The translations under genes and the position numbers were made by a program. From positions 1 to 43,618 of the forward strand of contig CAJUJU010000015.1 in assembly GCA_910586835.1 (NCBI GenBank): a stretch of 43,618 nt of DNA, in the 5' to 3' direction. The DNA comes from an uncultured Acetatifactor sp. GTDB taxonomy: Bacteria; Bacillota; Clostridia; Lachnospirales; Lachnospiraceae. The notes under the pieces were generated by a model. That model had not been told where the DNA came from. It did no database searches and saw only the letters and a list, made by a program, of their open reading frames with translations. This document shows positions 31,402-39,230 of the stretch, one piece after another. Within the stretch, counting starts at the first letter, position 1; the number at the start of each line of letters is the position of its first letter.

Positions 31402-32271
31402 ATGAGTGGTTCCAGAGAAACAATTGGAAAGAAAAAGAGAATCGTGGTAAAAATCGGTTCTTCTTCCCTGACACACGGGGAGACCGGGGATATGGATTAT
31501 ATCCGTATGGAAAAGCTGGTGCGGGAGCTGAGCGACATCCGAAACCAGGGGAAGGAGGTCATTCTGGTGACCTCCGGCGCCATTGCGGCGGGAAAAAAGG
31601 CGCTGAACTGCGGGGACCTGTGCCCGGACAGCGGGGCGGAGGCCATGGCGGTGAAGCAGGCTTGCTCCGCAGTGGGGCAGGCCAGGCTGATGATGACTTA
31701 CCAGCGGCTGTTTGCGGAGTACAATCAGGTGGCGGCACAGATCCTGATGACCAGGAATACTATTGTGGATAACCTGAACCGCTTTAATGCCCAGAATACC
31801 TTTTTTGAACTTTTGAAGCTGGGGGCCATTCCCGTCGTAAACGAAAATGACACGGTGGCCACCTATGAGATCGAAATCGGAGACAACGATACTCTGTCGG
31901 CCATTGTGTCGGCTCTGGTGGGGGCGGATCTTCTGATTCTGCTGTCGGATATCGACGGTCTTTATACCGATGATCCCAGACGCAATCCCGAGGCAAGGTT
32001 TATCAGCCGGGTGGACGAGCTGACCGATGAGCTGATGGATATGGGCAAGGCGTCCACAGGCAGCAACGTGGGCACCGGCGGCATGAACACGAAGCTGACG
32101 GCGGCAAAGATCGCCACGAAATCCGGCGTGGATATGGTGATTGCCAACAGCAGGGATATCGGAGTGCTGCACCGGCTTCTGGCGGGAGAGGAGGAGGGAA
32201 CCCTCTTCGTGGCCAGGAAGGATGAGAATTTTGATCTTCCGGACTTTGTGGAACAGATCCACAAGACCTGA
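31402..32271 (+). CDS. proB: Glutamate 5-kinase
   Basis: The protein has 289 residues. The amino-acid kinase fold is seen in RIVVKIGSSSLTHG, EVILVTSGAIAAGKKAL, PVVNENDTVA, DNDTLSAIVSALVGADLLILLSDIDGLYT and the GTGGMNTKLTAAKIAT loop. It phosphorylates glutamate in the first step of proline synthesis. The C-terminal PUA domain of the E. coli enzyme (367 residues) is missing, which is common in Firmicutes. proA, the next enzyme, lies 1 kb downstream in the same direction. Confidence 0.97.
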   Translation: MSGSRETIGKKKRIVVKIGSSSLTHGETGDMDYIRMEKLVRELSDIRNQGKEVILVTSGAIAAGKKALNCGDLCPDSGAEAMAVKQACSAVGQARLMMTYQRLFAEYNQVAAQILMTRNTIVDNLNRFNAQNTFFELLKLGAIPVVNENDTVATYEIEIGDNDTLSAIVSALVGADLLILLSDIDGLYTDDPRRNPEARFISRVDELTDELMDMGKASTGSNVGTGGMNTKLTAAKIATKSGVDMVIANSRDIGVLHRLLAGEEEGTLFVARKDENFDLPDFVEQIHKT

Positions 32272-32319
32272 AGGCCAGGTTCCGTACAGAGAGAAACGGG
32301 GTAAAGGAGTAAAAGCGGC

Positions 32320-32562
32320 ATGAATATGGAGGAAAAGATAAAACGGATCAACCAGCTTTATCACAAGTCTCAGGGGGAGGGACTGACGGAGGAGGAAAAA
32401 CTGGAGCAGAAGAACCTGCGGGCGGAATATGCGGCAAGCGTCAGGGCAAATCTGCGGAGCCAGCTTGACAGCATTACCATCCAAAAGCCGGACGGAACGC
32501 TGGTAAAGCCGGGAAAGAAACAGGAAAAGGATGCTTCGGACTCCCGGGAGGGAACGGTGTAG
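32320..32562 (+). CDS. DUF896 (YnzC-like) protein
   Basis: The 80-residue protein has the DUF896 pattern: MEEKIKRINQLYHKSQGEGLTEEEKLEQKNLRAEYA, followed by RANLRSQLDSITIQKPDG. It is a small cytoplasmic helical protein of unknown function, in some Bacillus strains linked with the SOS response. Its stop is directly followed by the ATG of the next gene. Confidence 0.92.
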   Translation: MNMEEKIKRINQLYHKSQGEGLTEEEKLEQKNLRAEYAASVRANLRSQLDSITIQKPDGTLVKPGKKQEKDASDSREGTV

Positions 32563-33162
32563 ATGGCAGAGGACAGCAAAACGCAGAAGAGAGAACTCAG
32601 GCGTAGGGTACTTGCGTGCCGCGGCGGGTTGAGGCCCAAGGAGCGGGAGAGAGGAGCGGTGCTGCTGGCGGAGCGGATTCTGGGACATCAGTGGTATTAC
32701 ACCTCAAAGAAGCTTCTGGCTTTTGTCGGCTATGGCAGCGAGATCGACACCTGCGAGATCCTCCGGGAAGCGCTGAGACAGGGAAAACAGGTATATCTGC
32801 CCAGGGTTCTGGAACCTGCCGGGGATTCGGGGAGCCTGCTGCCGGAGATGGCGTTTTTCCGGATTTCATCTTTGCAGGAGCTGATTCCGGGGTATCGGGG
32901 GATACCGGAGCCGCCGGATACCGGAGAGCTTTATGTTTACCTGGAGGAAGAAGCGGCAGAGACGCTGATGCTGATGCCGGGGGTTGCCTTTGACGTGCTG
33001 CGGAACCGACTGGGCTACGGGAAAGGCTTTTATGACCGTTATCTGCAGGACAAGCCAAAGCTGTGCCTGCGGACCATCGGGGCGGGATTTCTGTGCCAGC
33101 TTGTGGAGCAGGTTCCCCAGGAGGAGGGAGATATCCGGCCATATCAGGTGATTTGTGTCTGA
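32563..33162 (+). CDS. 5-formyltetrahydrofolate cyclo-ligase
   Basis: The protein has 199 residues. Family markers are GYGSEIDTCEIL, QVYLPRVL and the nucleotide/substrate site LMLMPGVAFDVLRNRLGYGKGFYDRYL. It converts 5-formyl-THF to 5,10-methenyl-THF using ATP. It is squeezed between DUF896 (no gap) and proA (102-base gap), so it is part of the proB-to-proA transcript. Confidence 0.95.
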   Translation: MAEDSKTQKRELRRRVLACRGGLRPKERERGAVLLAERILGHQWYYTSKKLLAFVGYGSEIDTCEILREALRQGKQVYLPRVLEPAGDSGSLLPEMAFFRISSLQELIPGYRGIPEPPDTGELYVYLEEEAAETLMLMPGVAFDVLRNRLGYGKGFYDRYLQDKPKLCLRTIGAGFLCQLVEQVPQEEGDIRPYQVICV

Positions 33163-33264
33163 CCCTGCCCTGGCAGACCGGGGATCGGGGGGATTCTGAC
33201 GGGGAAAGACAATGGGACTCAGGATTCGTAAGAGGGCCTGCGCAGGCAGGAGGATGGGAGCGGA

Positions 33265-34512
33265 ATGACAGATCTGAGAGAAATGGGAGAACGGGCTGTT
33301 GCGGCCAAAGCACAGCTTCAGACATTGCATGCCGGGGAGCGAACCAGGGGGCTTATGGCTGCCGCCGACGCATTGCTTCAAAACGCGGAAACCATACTGA
33401 AGGAAAATAATACCGACATGGAAAACGCCGTCCGAAACGGAATGAACCCCGGCCTGCAGGATAGGCTGCGGCTGACGGCAGAGAGAATCTGCGACATGGC
33501 GGAGGGGCTGCGCCAGGTGGCCGGGCTGCCGGATCCTGTCGGGGAGGTAATGCAGGAGATGACACGTCCCAACGGACTGCAGATCAGAAAGGTGCGGGTG
33601 CCCTTGGGAGTGGTGGGCATGATTTACGAGGCCAGACCCAATGTTACAGCCGATGCCTTCGGCCTTTGTTTTAAAACGGGCAATGCGGTGATCCTGAAGG
33701 GCGGAAGCGACGCGCTGCACTCCAATGCGGCAATCGTGAAGGTACTTCGCGGAGCGCTGGAGAAGGAGGGCATTTCCCCGGACGCTCTGCAGCTCATAGC
33801 GGACACGGACAGACAGGTGACGGTGGCTTTTATGAAGCTGAAGGAATATGTGGATGTGCTCATCCCCAGAGGCAGCAAAAGACTGATACAAAGCGTTGTG
33901 GAAAACAGCACCATACCCGTCATTGAGACGGGAACGGGAAACTGTCACATTTATGTGGATGCCGCGGCGGACGTGGATATGGCGGTAAAGATTATATGCA
34001 ATGCGAAGACCCAGAGGGTGGGAGTGTGCAATGCCTGTGAATCGCTGCTGGTGCACGGTGATATCCGGGAGAGACTGCTGCCGAAACTGGCGGAGGCGCT
34101 TGCGCCAAAGTCGGTGGAGCTGCGGGGAGACCGGCGGGTGAAGGAGGTTCTGCCGGACTGTACGGATGCCACACAGGAGGATTACGGCAGGGAGTATCTG
34201 GACTACATCCTTTCCATAAAGACGGTGGATTCCACGGAGGAGGCCGTGGCCCATATCGGCAGATACGGCACGAGGCATTCCGAATGTATTGTGACGGAGG
34301 ATGAAAAGGCGGCGGAAAAGTTTCTGAACGGGACGGATGCGGCCTGCGTTTACTGGAATGCGTCCACACGCTTTACGGACGGATTTGAGTTCGGATTCGG
34401 CGCGGAGATCGGAATCAGTACCCAGAAGCTCCATGCGAGAGGGCCAATGGGGCCAAGGGAGCTCACCACCTATAAATATATCATATGCGGGGACGGACAA
34501 ATCAGGGGTTGA
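33265..34512 (+). CDS. proA: Gamma-glutamyl phosphate reductase
   Basis: The protein has 415 residues. The aldehyde-dehydrogenase fold is seen in VPLGVVGMIYEARPNVTADAFGLC, KTGNAVILKGGSDAL, DVLIPRGSKRLIQSV, ENSTIPVIETGTGNCHIYVD and the catalytic cysteine in QRVGVCNACESLLVH. It reduces gamma-glutamyl phosphate to the semialdehyde in proline synthesis. A 12-bp palindrome, GCCTGCGCAGGC (33236-33247), and GCAGGAGG lie just upstream of the ATG. The C-terminus RGPMGPRELTTYKYIICGDGQIR is standard. Confidence 0.97.
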   Translation: MTDLREMGERAVAAKAQLQTLHAGERTRGLMAAADALLQNAETILKENNTDMENAVRNGMNPGLQDRLRLTAERICDMAEGLRQVAGLPDPVGEVMQEMTRPNGLQIRKVRVPLGVVGMIYEARPNVTADAFGLCFKTGNAVILKGGSDALHSNAAIVKVLRGALEKEGISPDALQLIADTDRQVTVAFMKLKEYVDVLIPRGSKRLIQSVVENSTIPVIETGTGNCHIYVDAAADVDMAVKIICNAKTQRVGVCNACESLLVHGDIRERLLPKLAEALAPKSVELRGDRRVKEVLPDCTDATQEDYGREYLDYILSIKTVDSTEEAVAHIGRYGTRHSECIVTEDEKAAEKFLNGTDAACVYWNASTRFTDGFEFGFGAEIGISTQKLHARGPMGPRELTTYKYIICGDGQIRG

Positions 34513-34536
34513 TTTTTGAACTGATTGTGATATGAT
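34509..34536 (+). promoter_or_regulatory. Promoter of the pyrophosphatase gene
   Basis: TTGATT (34509-34514, overlapping the proA stop) and TATGAT (34531-34536) are separated by 16 bp. GGAGAAAGG follows before the ATG. Confidence 0.5.
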
Positions 34537-34574
34537 AAGTTCTAACGCAAGGAGAAAGGCAAGGTTATTGTGGA

Positions 34575-35126
34575 ATGAAAGTAATCAACGGAAGTATCTG
34601 GCACAGCATCGGCACGCAGCGGGTGACGCCCACGGACTTTATCTGTGTGATCGAAATCGCAAAGGGCAGTAAAAACAAATATGAGCTTGACAAGGAGACC
34701 GGTTTTCTGATTCTGGATCGCATTCTCCATACATCCACCCACTATCCGGCGAACTACGGCTTTATTCCCCGTACCTACGGCGACGACGGAGACCCTCTGG
34801 ATGTGCTTCTTCTGTGTTCCGAGCCGGTTCAGCCCATGACGCTGGTCAGAGCCTATCCCATCGGAGTGATTTCCATGCTGGATAACGGGAAAAAGGACGA
34901 AAAAATCATTGCCGTTCCCTTTAACGATCCTTATTATAATACATACCGGGATATCTCGGAGCTGCCGCCTCATGTGGTGGAGGAGATGGAGCACTTTTTC
35001 ACGGTCTATAAGGCGCTGGAGAAAAAGACGACTGCGGTGAACGAGAAGGGCAACCGGGAGGAGGCAATCGAGGTCATCAAGAAGTGCCTTGACAATTACA
35101 TCAATACTTTTATCAAGAGTTGGTAG
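34575..35126 (+). CDS. ppa: Inorganic pyrophosphatase (class A)
   Basis: The 183 residues contain the soluble class A signature DGDPLDVLLL, plus HYPANYGFIPRTYG and a DISELPPHVVEEMEHFF segment. It hydrolyses pyrophosphate in the cytoplasm, driving biosynthetic reactions. It is a single gene between its own promoter and a terminator directly after the stop codon. Confidence 0.93.
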   Translation: MKVINGSIWHSIGTQRVTPTDFICVIEIAKGSKNKYELDKETGFLILDRILHTSTHYPANYGFIPRTYGDDGDPLDVLLLCSEPVQPMTLVRAYPIGVISMLDNGKKDEKIIAVPFNDPYYNTYRDISELPPHVVEEMEHFFTVYKALEKKTTAVNEKGNREEAIEVIKKCLDNYINTFIKSW

Positions 35127-35151
35127 GGAGTCTTTACAGGCTCTCTTTTTT
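35125..35151 (+). terminator. Terminator of ppa, overlapping the feo promoter
   Basis: An 8-bp stem with two G-U pairs (AGGGAGTC, 35125-35132, with GGCTCTCT, 35139-35146) surrounds the loop TTTACA and is followed by six T. The loop doubles as the -35 element of the feoA promoter. Confidence 0.85.
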
Positions 35152-35161
35152 ATATTATAAT
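35133..35161 (+). promoter_or_regulatory. Promoter of feoAB
   Basis: TTTACA (35133-35138) and TATAAT (35156-35161) are exactly 17 bp apart. The -35 hexamer is the loop of the ppa terminator. The start would fall near 35168, just ahead of the Fur box. Confidence 0.7.
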
Positions 35162-35173
35162 ACAGCTGGTAAA

Positions 35174-35188
35174 TGATAACCATTATCA
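35174..35188. promoter_or_regulatory. Fur box upstream of feoA
   Basis: TGATAACCATTATCA matches the 7-1-7 Fur inverted repeat (TGATAAT-N-ATTATCA) with one mismatch. It lies at the predicted transcription start, where Fur-iron would block feoAB expression when iron is plentiful. Confidence 0.88.
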
Positions 35189-35210
35189 ATAAACACCTGG
35201 AGGCGCAGAT

Positions 35211-35438
35211 ATGACATTATATGAGGCGGAAAAGGGCGGGAGCTACTGCATAGAGGGACTGTATGTGGAGCCGGGGATTACCCGGAGGCTTCAGGCCCTT
35301 GGTTTGAATGACGGTACGGTGATAAATGTGCTGAACAGAAAAAAACGGGGGGCGCTGATCGTTCAGGTCAGAGGCACAAGACTGGCGCTGGGCAGGCATA
35401 TTTCATCCAACATAGAAATCAGCCCCCGGAAAAAATGA
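35211..35438 (+). CDS. feoA: Ferrous iron transport protein A
   Basis: The 75-residue SH3-like small protein has the FeoA pattern: GGSYCIEGLYVEPGITRRLQALGLNDGTVINVLN, then GALIVQVRGTRLALGRHIS. It supports FeoB at the cytoplasmic face of the membrane. CTGGAGG precedes the ATG, and feoB begins directly downstream. Confidence 0.95.
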   Translation: MTLYEAEKGGSYCIEGLYVEPGITRRLQALGLNDGTVINVLNRKKRGALIVQVRGTRLALGRHISSNIEISPRKK

Positions 35439-35478
35439 ATTGGAGATTGCCCGCAGACTGTGGGCAGAAAGGAACGGA

Positions 35479-37488
35479 ATGCGGCATACGGAAGAAAAGA
35501 AGCATATAAATGTTGCCTGTATCGGCAACCCAAACTGTGGAAAGACCACTCTTTTTAACGCGCTGACGGGTTCCCGGCTGAAGGTTGCAAACTGGCCGGG
35601 GGTCACGGTGGAACGTTTTGAGGGGGAGACGAGCTATGAAGATGTGGAAATCACATTGATTGACACCCCCGGCATTTATTCCCTCACCTGTTACACCATA
35701 GAGGAGAAGGTGACCAGGCAATGCGCCATGGACGATGACATCGACGTGATCGTCAATGTGGTGGATGCCTCCTCTCTGGAGCGGAATCTTTACCTGACGC
35801 TGCAGCTTCTGGAGTTGGGGAAGCCGGTGGTGCTTGCCCTGAACATGATGGATATCGTGAAGGAGCGGGGAATGGAGATCGATATGCACCGGCTTCCCGA
35901 AATGCTGGGCAATGTGCCGGCGGTGCCCGTCTCCGCGGCGAGAAGGACGGGACTGGATATCCTGCTCCACGCCGTAATCCATCACTATGAGGAGGGAATG
36001 GAGGAATATATTCTGGACTATCCGCCCAGGATCGAGGAGAAGATAGAGAAGCTGGAGGTAATCATGCAGGCCCATTATCCCACACATTCCTCCGTGCGCT
36101 GGCATGCCATCAAGCTTCTGGAGAACGACGAGGAGGTGAGGAAAGAGCACCCGGTCTCCGTGGTCAATGTAGTGGACCGCAGTTATGAAAAGGAAATTAT
36201 TCAGTGCAAATATGCCTACATTGAGAAGGTGGTAAACGAGACGCTCTTCCACAAGAACCAGAAGGCGGCGGGCACGGACAGGATCGACCGGCTGCTGACC
36301 CATCCCGTTTTGGGAGTTCCTGTCTTCCTGCTGATTATGTGTCTTGTGTTTTTCCTAACCTTTACGGTGGGAGACGAGCTGAAGGGCGTTTTTGAGCATG
36401 GGCTTTCCCTGCTTTGCGACCTGGCGGCCAGAGGGTTGGAGGCTTTGGGCGTTGCAGCATGGCTGAAATCCCTGATCGTGGAGGGCATCCTTGCAGGAGT
36501 GGGAGGGATTCTCACTTTTATCCCCAATATCTTTATCCTGTTTTTGGCTCTGGCCATTCTGGAGGACAGCGGCTACATGGCCCGGGTGGCGTATGTGATG
36601 GATTCCGTCATGGGAAAAGTGGGACTGTCGGGAAAGGCATTTCTTCCCATGATCCTGGGCTTTGGCTGTACGGTGCCTGCCATCATGGCCACCAGAGCCC
36701 TGGAGACGGAGCAGGACAGAAGAAAAACCATGCTTGTGACGCCCTTCATGTCCTGTTCGGCAAGGCTTCCCGTGTATGTGCTGTTTTCGGAGATGTTCTT
36801 CCCGGAGCATCCTGCTCCCGTAGCCTTTTCCATGTATGTCATCGGAATGATCATTGCCATACTTGCGGCGCTGGTCATCAACCGGCTGGAAAAGGGAAAA
36901 GCCAACGATTCCCTGCTGATCGAGCTGCCGGAGTACAAGAGGCCCAACGCCAGAACCATCCGCATTTATGTGTGGAACAAGCTGAAGGACTATCTCTCAA
37001 AGGCGGGAACCACTATCTTTGTGGCTTCCATCGTCATCTGGCTTCTGCTGAATTTCGGCGCAGGCGGCCTTGTGGAGAATCCCGCCGACAGCTTCGGCGC
37101 CGTTATCGGGAGAATCCTTGTGCCGGTGCTTGCTCCTGCGGGGCTTGGTATGTGGCAGGTCGGCGTGGCGCTTCTTTCCGGAATCTCCGCCAAGGAGGTA
37201 GTGGTATCCAGCTTCGCGGTGCTCTTCGGGGTATCCAATGCCAATTCCCCGGCGGGGATGGCAGCTATCGTGTCCAATATCCACAGCCTGAATCCGGATT
37301 TTGGATCCTTGAACGCCTATTGTCTGATGTTGTTCTGTCTGCTCTACGTCCCCTGTGCGGCCACGGTTGCCACGGTGAAAAAGGAGAGCGGTTCCTGGAA
37401 ATTTACCATGAAGATGCTGGCCATGCAGCTGGGCCTGGCCTGGGCGGTGTCTACGCTGGTATTCCAGACAGGAAAGCTGTTTCTGTAG
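35479..37488 (+). CDS. feoB: Ferrous iron transporter FeoB
   Basis: The protein has 669 residues. The N-terminal G domain has G1 GNPNCGKTT (16-24), the NWPGVTVE switch region, DTPGIYSL and the LNMMD motif. After a helical spacer domain come the membrane helices with two Gate segments (GFGCTVPAIMATRA with MSCSARLPVYVL, and SGISAKEVVVSSFAVL). It imports Fe2+ driven by nucleotide hydrolysis. I prefer the ATG at 35479, preceded by AAAGGA, to an in-frame TTG at 35440. No feoC gene follows. Confidence 0.97.
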   Translation: MRHTEEKKHINVACIGNPNCGKTTLFNALTGSRLKVANWPGVTVERFEGETSYEDVEITLIDTPGIYSLTCYTIEEKVTRQCAMDDDIDVIVNVVDASSLERNLYLTLQLLELGKPVVLALNMMDIVKERGMEIDMHRLPEMLGNVPAVPVSAARRTGLDILLHAVIHHYEEGMEEYILDYPPRIEEKIEKLEVIMQAHYPTHSSVRWHAIKLLENDEEVRKEHPVSVVNVVDRSYEKEIIQCKYAYIEKVVNETLFHKNQKAAGTDRIDRLLTHPVLGVPVFLLIMCLVFFLTFTVGDELKGVFEHGLSLLCDLAARGLEALGVAAWLKSLIVEGILAGVGGILTFIPNIFILFLALAILEDSGYMARVAYVMDSVMGKVGLSGKAFLPMILGFGCTVPAIMATRALETEQDRRKTMLVTPFMSCSARLPVYVLFSEMFFPEHPAPVAFSMYVIGMIIAILAALVINRLEKGKANDSLLIELPEYKRPNARTIRIYVWNKLKDYLSKAGTTIFVASIVIWLLLNFGAGGLVENPADSFGAVIGRILVPVLAPAGLGMWQVGVALLSGISAKEVVVSSFAVLFGVSNANSPAGMAAIVSNIHSLNPDFGSLNAYCLMLFCLLYVPCAATVATVKKESGSWKFTMKMLAMQLGLAWAVSTLVFQTGKLFL

Positions 37489-37517
37489 GGACGCGGCATC
37501 TCCTGCGGGAATTTTCG

Positions 37518-37546
37518 TTGAAACAGGGAGTGCAGTATAGTATAAT
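37518..37546 (+). promoter_or_regulatory. Promoter of the hydrogenase gene
   Basis: TTGAAA (37518-37523) and TATAAT (37541-37546) are 17 bp apart, 57 bases before the ATG. No full Fur box is seen next to it. Confidence 0.7.
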
Positions 37547-37602
37547 GATAGCGATACATTTGAGCGGCAGGTAAATAGCCAACGGAAAGGCAGGTGCGGA
37601 AA

Positions 37603-39096
37603 ATGAGCAGTATGAGAGGAATCGACACGCCGGTGAGACAGGTGCGGAGAAGAGTGTTTCGGGAAGTGGCCGATCTGGCCTGGCATTCCCGGAACCTGAA
37701 GGATGATATGGAGGCTCTTCCCTATAAGATCGTAGACTACGAGGAGTCGGAATTCTGGGAGAGCGTATATCGGGACCGGGCAATCATCAGAGAGCGCATC
37801 CGCCTTGCCATGGGTATGAGCTTGAGGCCGGAAAACAGAGAACATCCCGGACATCTCACCCAGGGTCTGGAGGAAAGCAATATTGACGAGAAATATTATG
37901 AACCGCCTCTGATGCAGGTGATTCCCTCTGCCTGCAACGCCTGTCCCGAAGATCACTATGAGGTGACAAGCGCCTGCATGGGCTGTGTGGCGCATCCCTG
38001 TCAGATCGTCTGCCCCAGAGACGCGATCTCCATGAAGAACGGAAAATCGGTTATTGACCAGGAGAAGTGTATCCGGTGCGGCAAATGTAAGGAGGTCTGT
38101 CCCTATGATGCCATCTGTCACAAGGAGCGCCCCTGTAAGGCGGCATGCGGCGTAAATGCCATCAAATCCGACCGGGTGGGAAGAGCCCGAATCGACAATG
38201 ACGTATGCGTTTCCTGCGGTATGTGTATGGTGAGCTGTCCCTTTGGGGCCATTGCAGACAAGTCCCAGATCTTTCAGCTGATCCGGGCCATGCAGTCGGA
38301 GCGTAAGATTATTGCCCAGGTGGCGCCGGCATTTGTGGGACAGTTCGGCCCGGAAGTCACGCCGGACCGATTTAAGACGGCGCTGAAGGAGCTGGGATTT
38401 GCGGATGTGTATGAGACGGCCGTCGGCGCGGATCTGGGCTGTCTGGCGGAGGCGGAGCATTATGTGAAGGAGGTGGCCTCCGGCAATCAAGCGTTTGCAC
38501 TGACTTCCTGCTGTCCCTCCTGGTCCGTCATGGCCAAGAACCTGTTTCCGGAGACCATCGACAAGATCAGCAACGAGCTGACGCCCATGGTGGCCACGGC
38601 GAGAATCATCAAAAAGGATCACCCGGATGCTTCTGTGGTGTTTATCGGACCCTGTGCCTCTAAAAAGCTGGAGGCCAGCCGCAGAACCATCCGCTCGGAT
38701 GTGGATTTTGTCATTACCTTTGAGGAACTGGCCGGCATGTTTGAGGCCCGGGGGATTCTGCTGGAGGAAATCAGGGCCATGGACGAGATGCAGGACGCCA
38801 CCGGAGCCGGCCGGGGATACGGTGTTGCCGGCGGTGTGGCCAGCGCCATCGAGGAGTGCGTGAGAACCTATTACCCGGGAACAGAGGTAAAGATCGAGCA
38901 CGCGGAAAGTCTGTCGGAGTGCAGAAAGATGCTGCTTTTGGCCAAGGCCGGAAAAAAGAACGGCTGTCTGATTGAGGGCATGGCCTGCCCCGGCGGCTGT
39001 GTGGCGGGAGCCGGAACCAATATTCCCATTGCCCAGGCGGCCAGGGAAGTGGCAAAATTCAAGGCGGCGGCAAAGAAGAACGTACCGGAGGAGTGA
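37603..39096 (+). CDS. [FeFe] hydrogenase, group B-like, monomeric
   Basis: The protein has 497 residues. The N-terminal part holds several Cys clusters for [4Fe-4S] centres (CNACPEDHYEVTSACMGC, CIRCGKCKEVCP, CVSCGMCMVSCP). The catalytic H-cluster motifs are L1 TSCCPSW (residue 301 on), L2 GPCASKK (349 on) and L3 EGMACPGGC (458-466). L2 has GPC where the bidirectional group A enzymes have MPC, which points to the poorly studied group B. It would exchange electrons with ferredoxin and protons. An extra N-terminal helical domain of about 105 residues precedes the clusters. GTG at 37594 is an alternative start. Confidence 0.92.
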   Translation: MSSMRGIDTPVRQVRRRVFREVADLAWHSRNLKDDMEALPYKIVDYEESEFWESVYRDRAIIRERIRLAMGMSLRPENREHPGHLTQGLEESNIDEKYYEPPLMQVIPSACNACPEDHYEVTSACMGCVAHPCQIVCPRDAISMKNGKSVIDQEKCIRCGKCKEVCPYDAICHKERPCKAACGVNAIKSDRVGRARIDNDVCVSCGMCMVSCPFGAIADKSQIFQLIRAMQSERKIIAQVAPAFVGQFGPEVTPDRFKTALKELGFADVYETAVGADLGCLAEAEHYVKEVASGNQAFALTSCCPSWSVMAKNLFPETIDKISNELTPMVATARIIKKDHPDASVVFIGPCASKKLEASRRTIRSDVDFVITFEELAGMFEARGILLEEIRAMDEMQDATGAGRGYGVAGGVASAIEECVRTYYPGTEVKIEHAESLSECRKMLLLAKAGKKNGCLIEGMACPGGCVAGAGTNIPIAQAAREVAKFKAAAKKNVPEE

Positions 39097-39230
39097 TTTT
39101 CCTGTGCCGGAGAAGGAAAATTTCAAGCTTGCGCTTTCGGATGAAATGGATTATGATAAAAGGCACGGAAAAACCAAAATTTTTCCAAATACGGAACAGG
39201 TGCCCGACAAGGCGGGCAGGGAGGAAGAAA
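39097..39230 (+). other. Leader between hydrogenase and gltX
   Basis: 134 bases without a convincing gene. TTTTCCT/AGGAAAA can pair weakly near 39097-39120; there is no T-box signature. A GTG frame from 39103 continues 98 bases into gltX out of phase and is not believed. Confidence 0.4.

Noticed and set aside
32866..34500. 544-codon - strand open frame opposite proA
   Set aside because: proA is unmistakable on the + strand; the antisense frame has no domain or start signals.
37541..37565. Second Fur box upstream of the hydrogenase gene
   Set aside because: TATAATGATAGCGATACATT matches only the left half of the Fur repeat; the right arm is not complementary.
36997..39126. 709-codon open frame on the - strand opposite feoB and the hydrogenase
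   Set aside because: It lies antisense to two strongly supported genes, has no plausible ribosome binding site or domain, and its composition mirrors the codon bias of the real genes.
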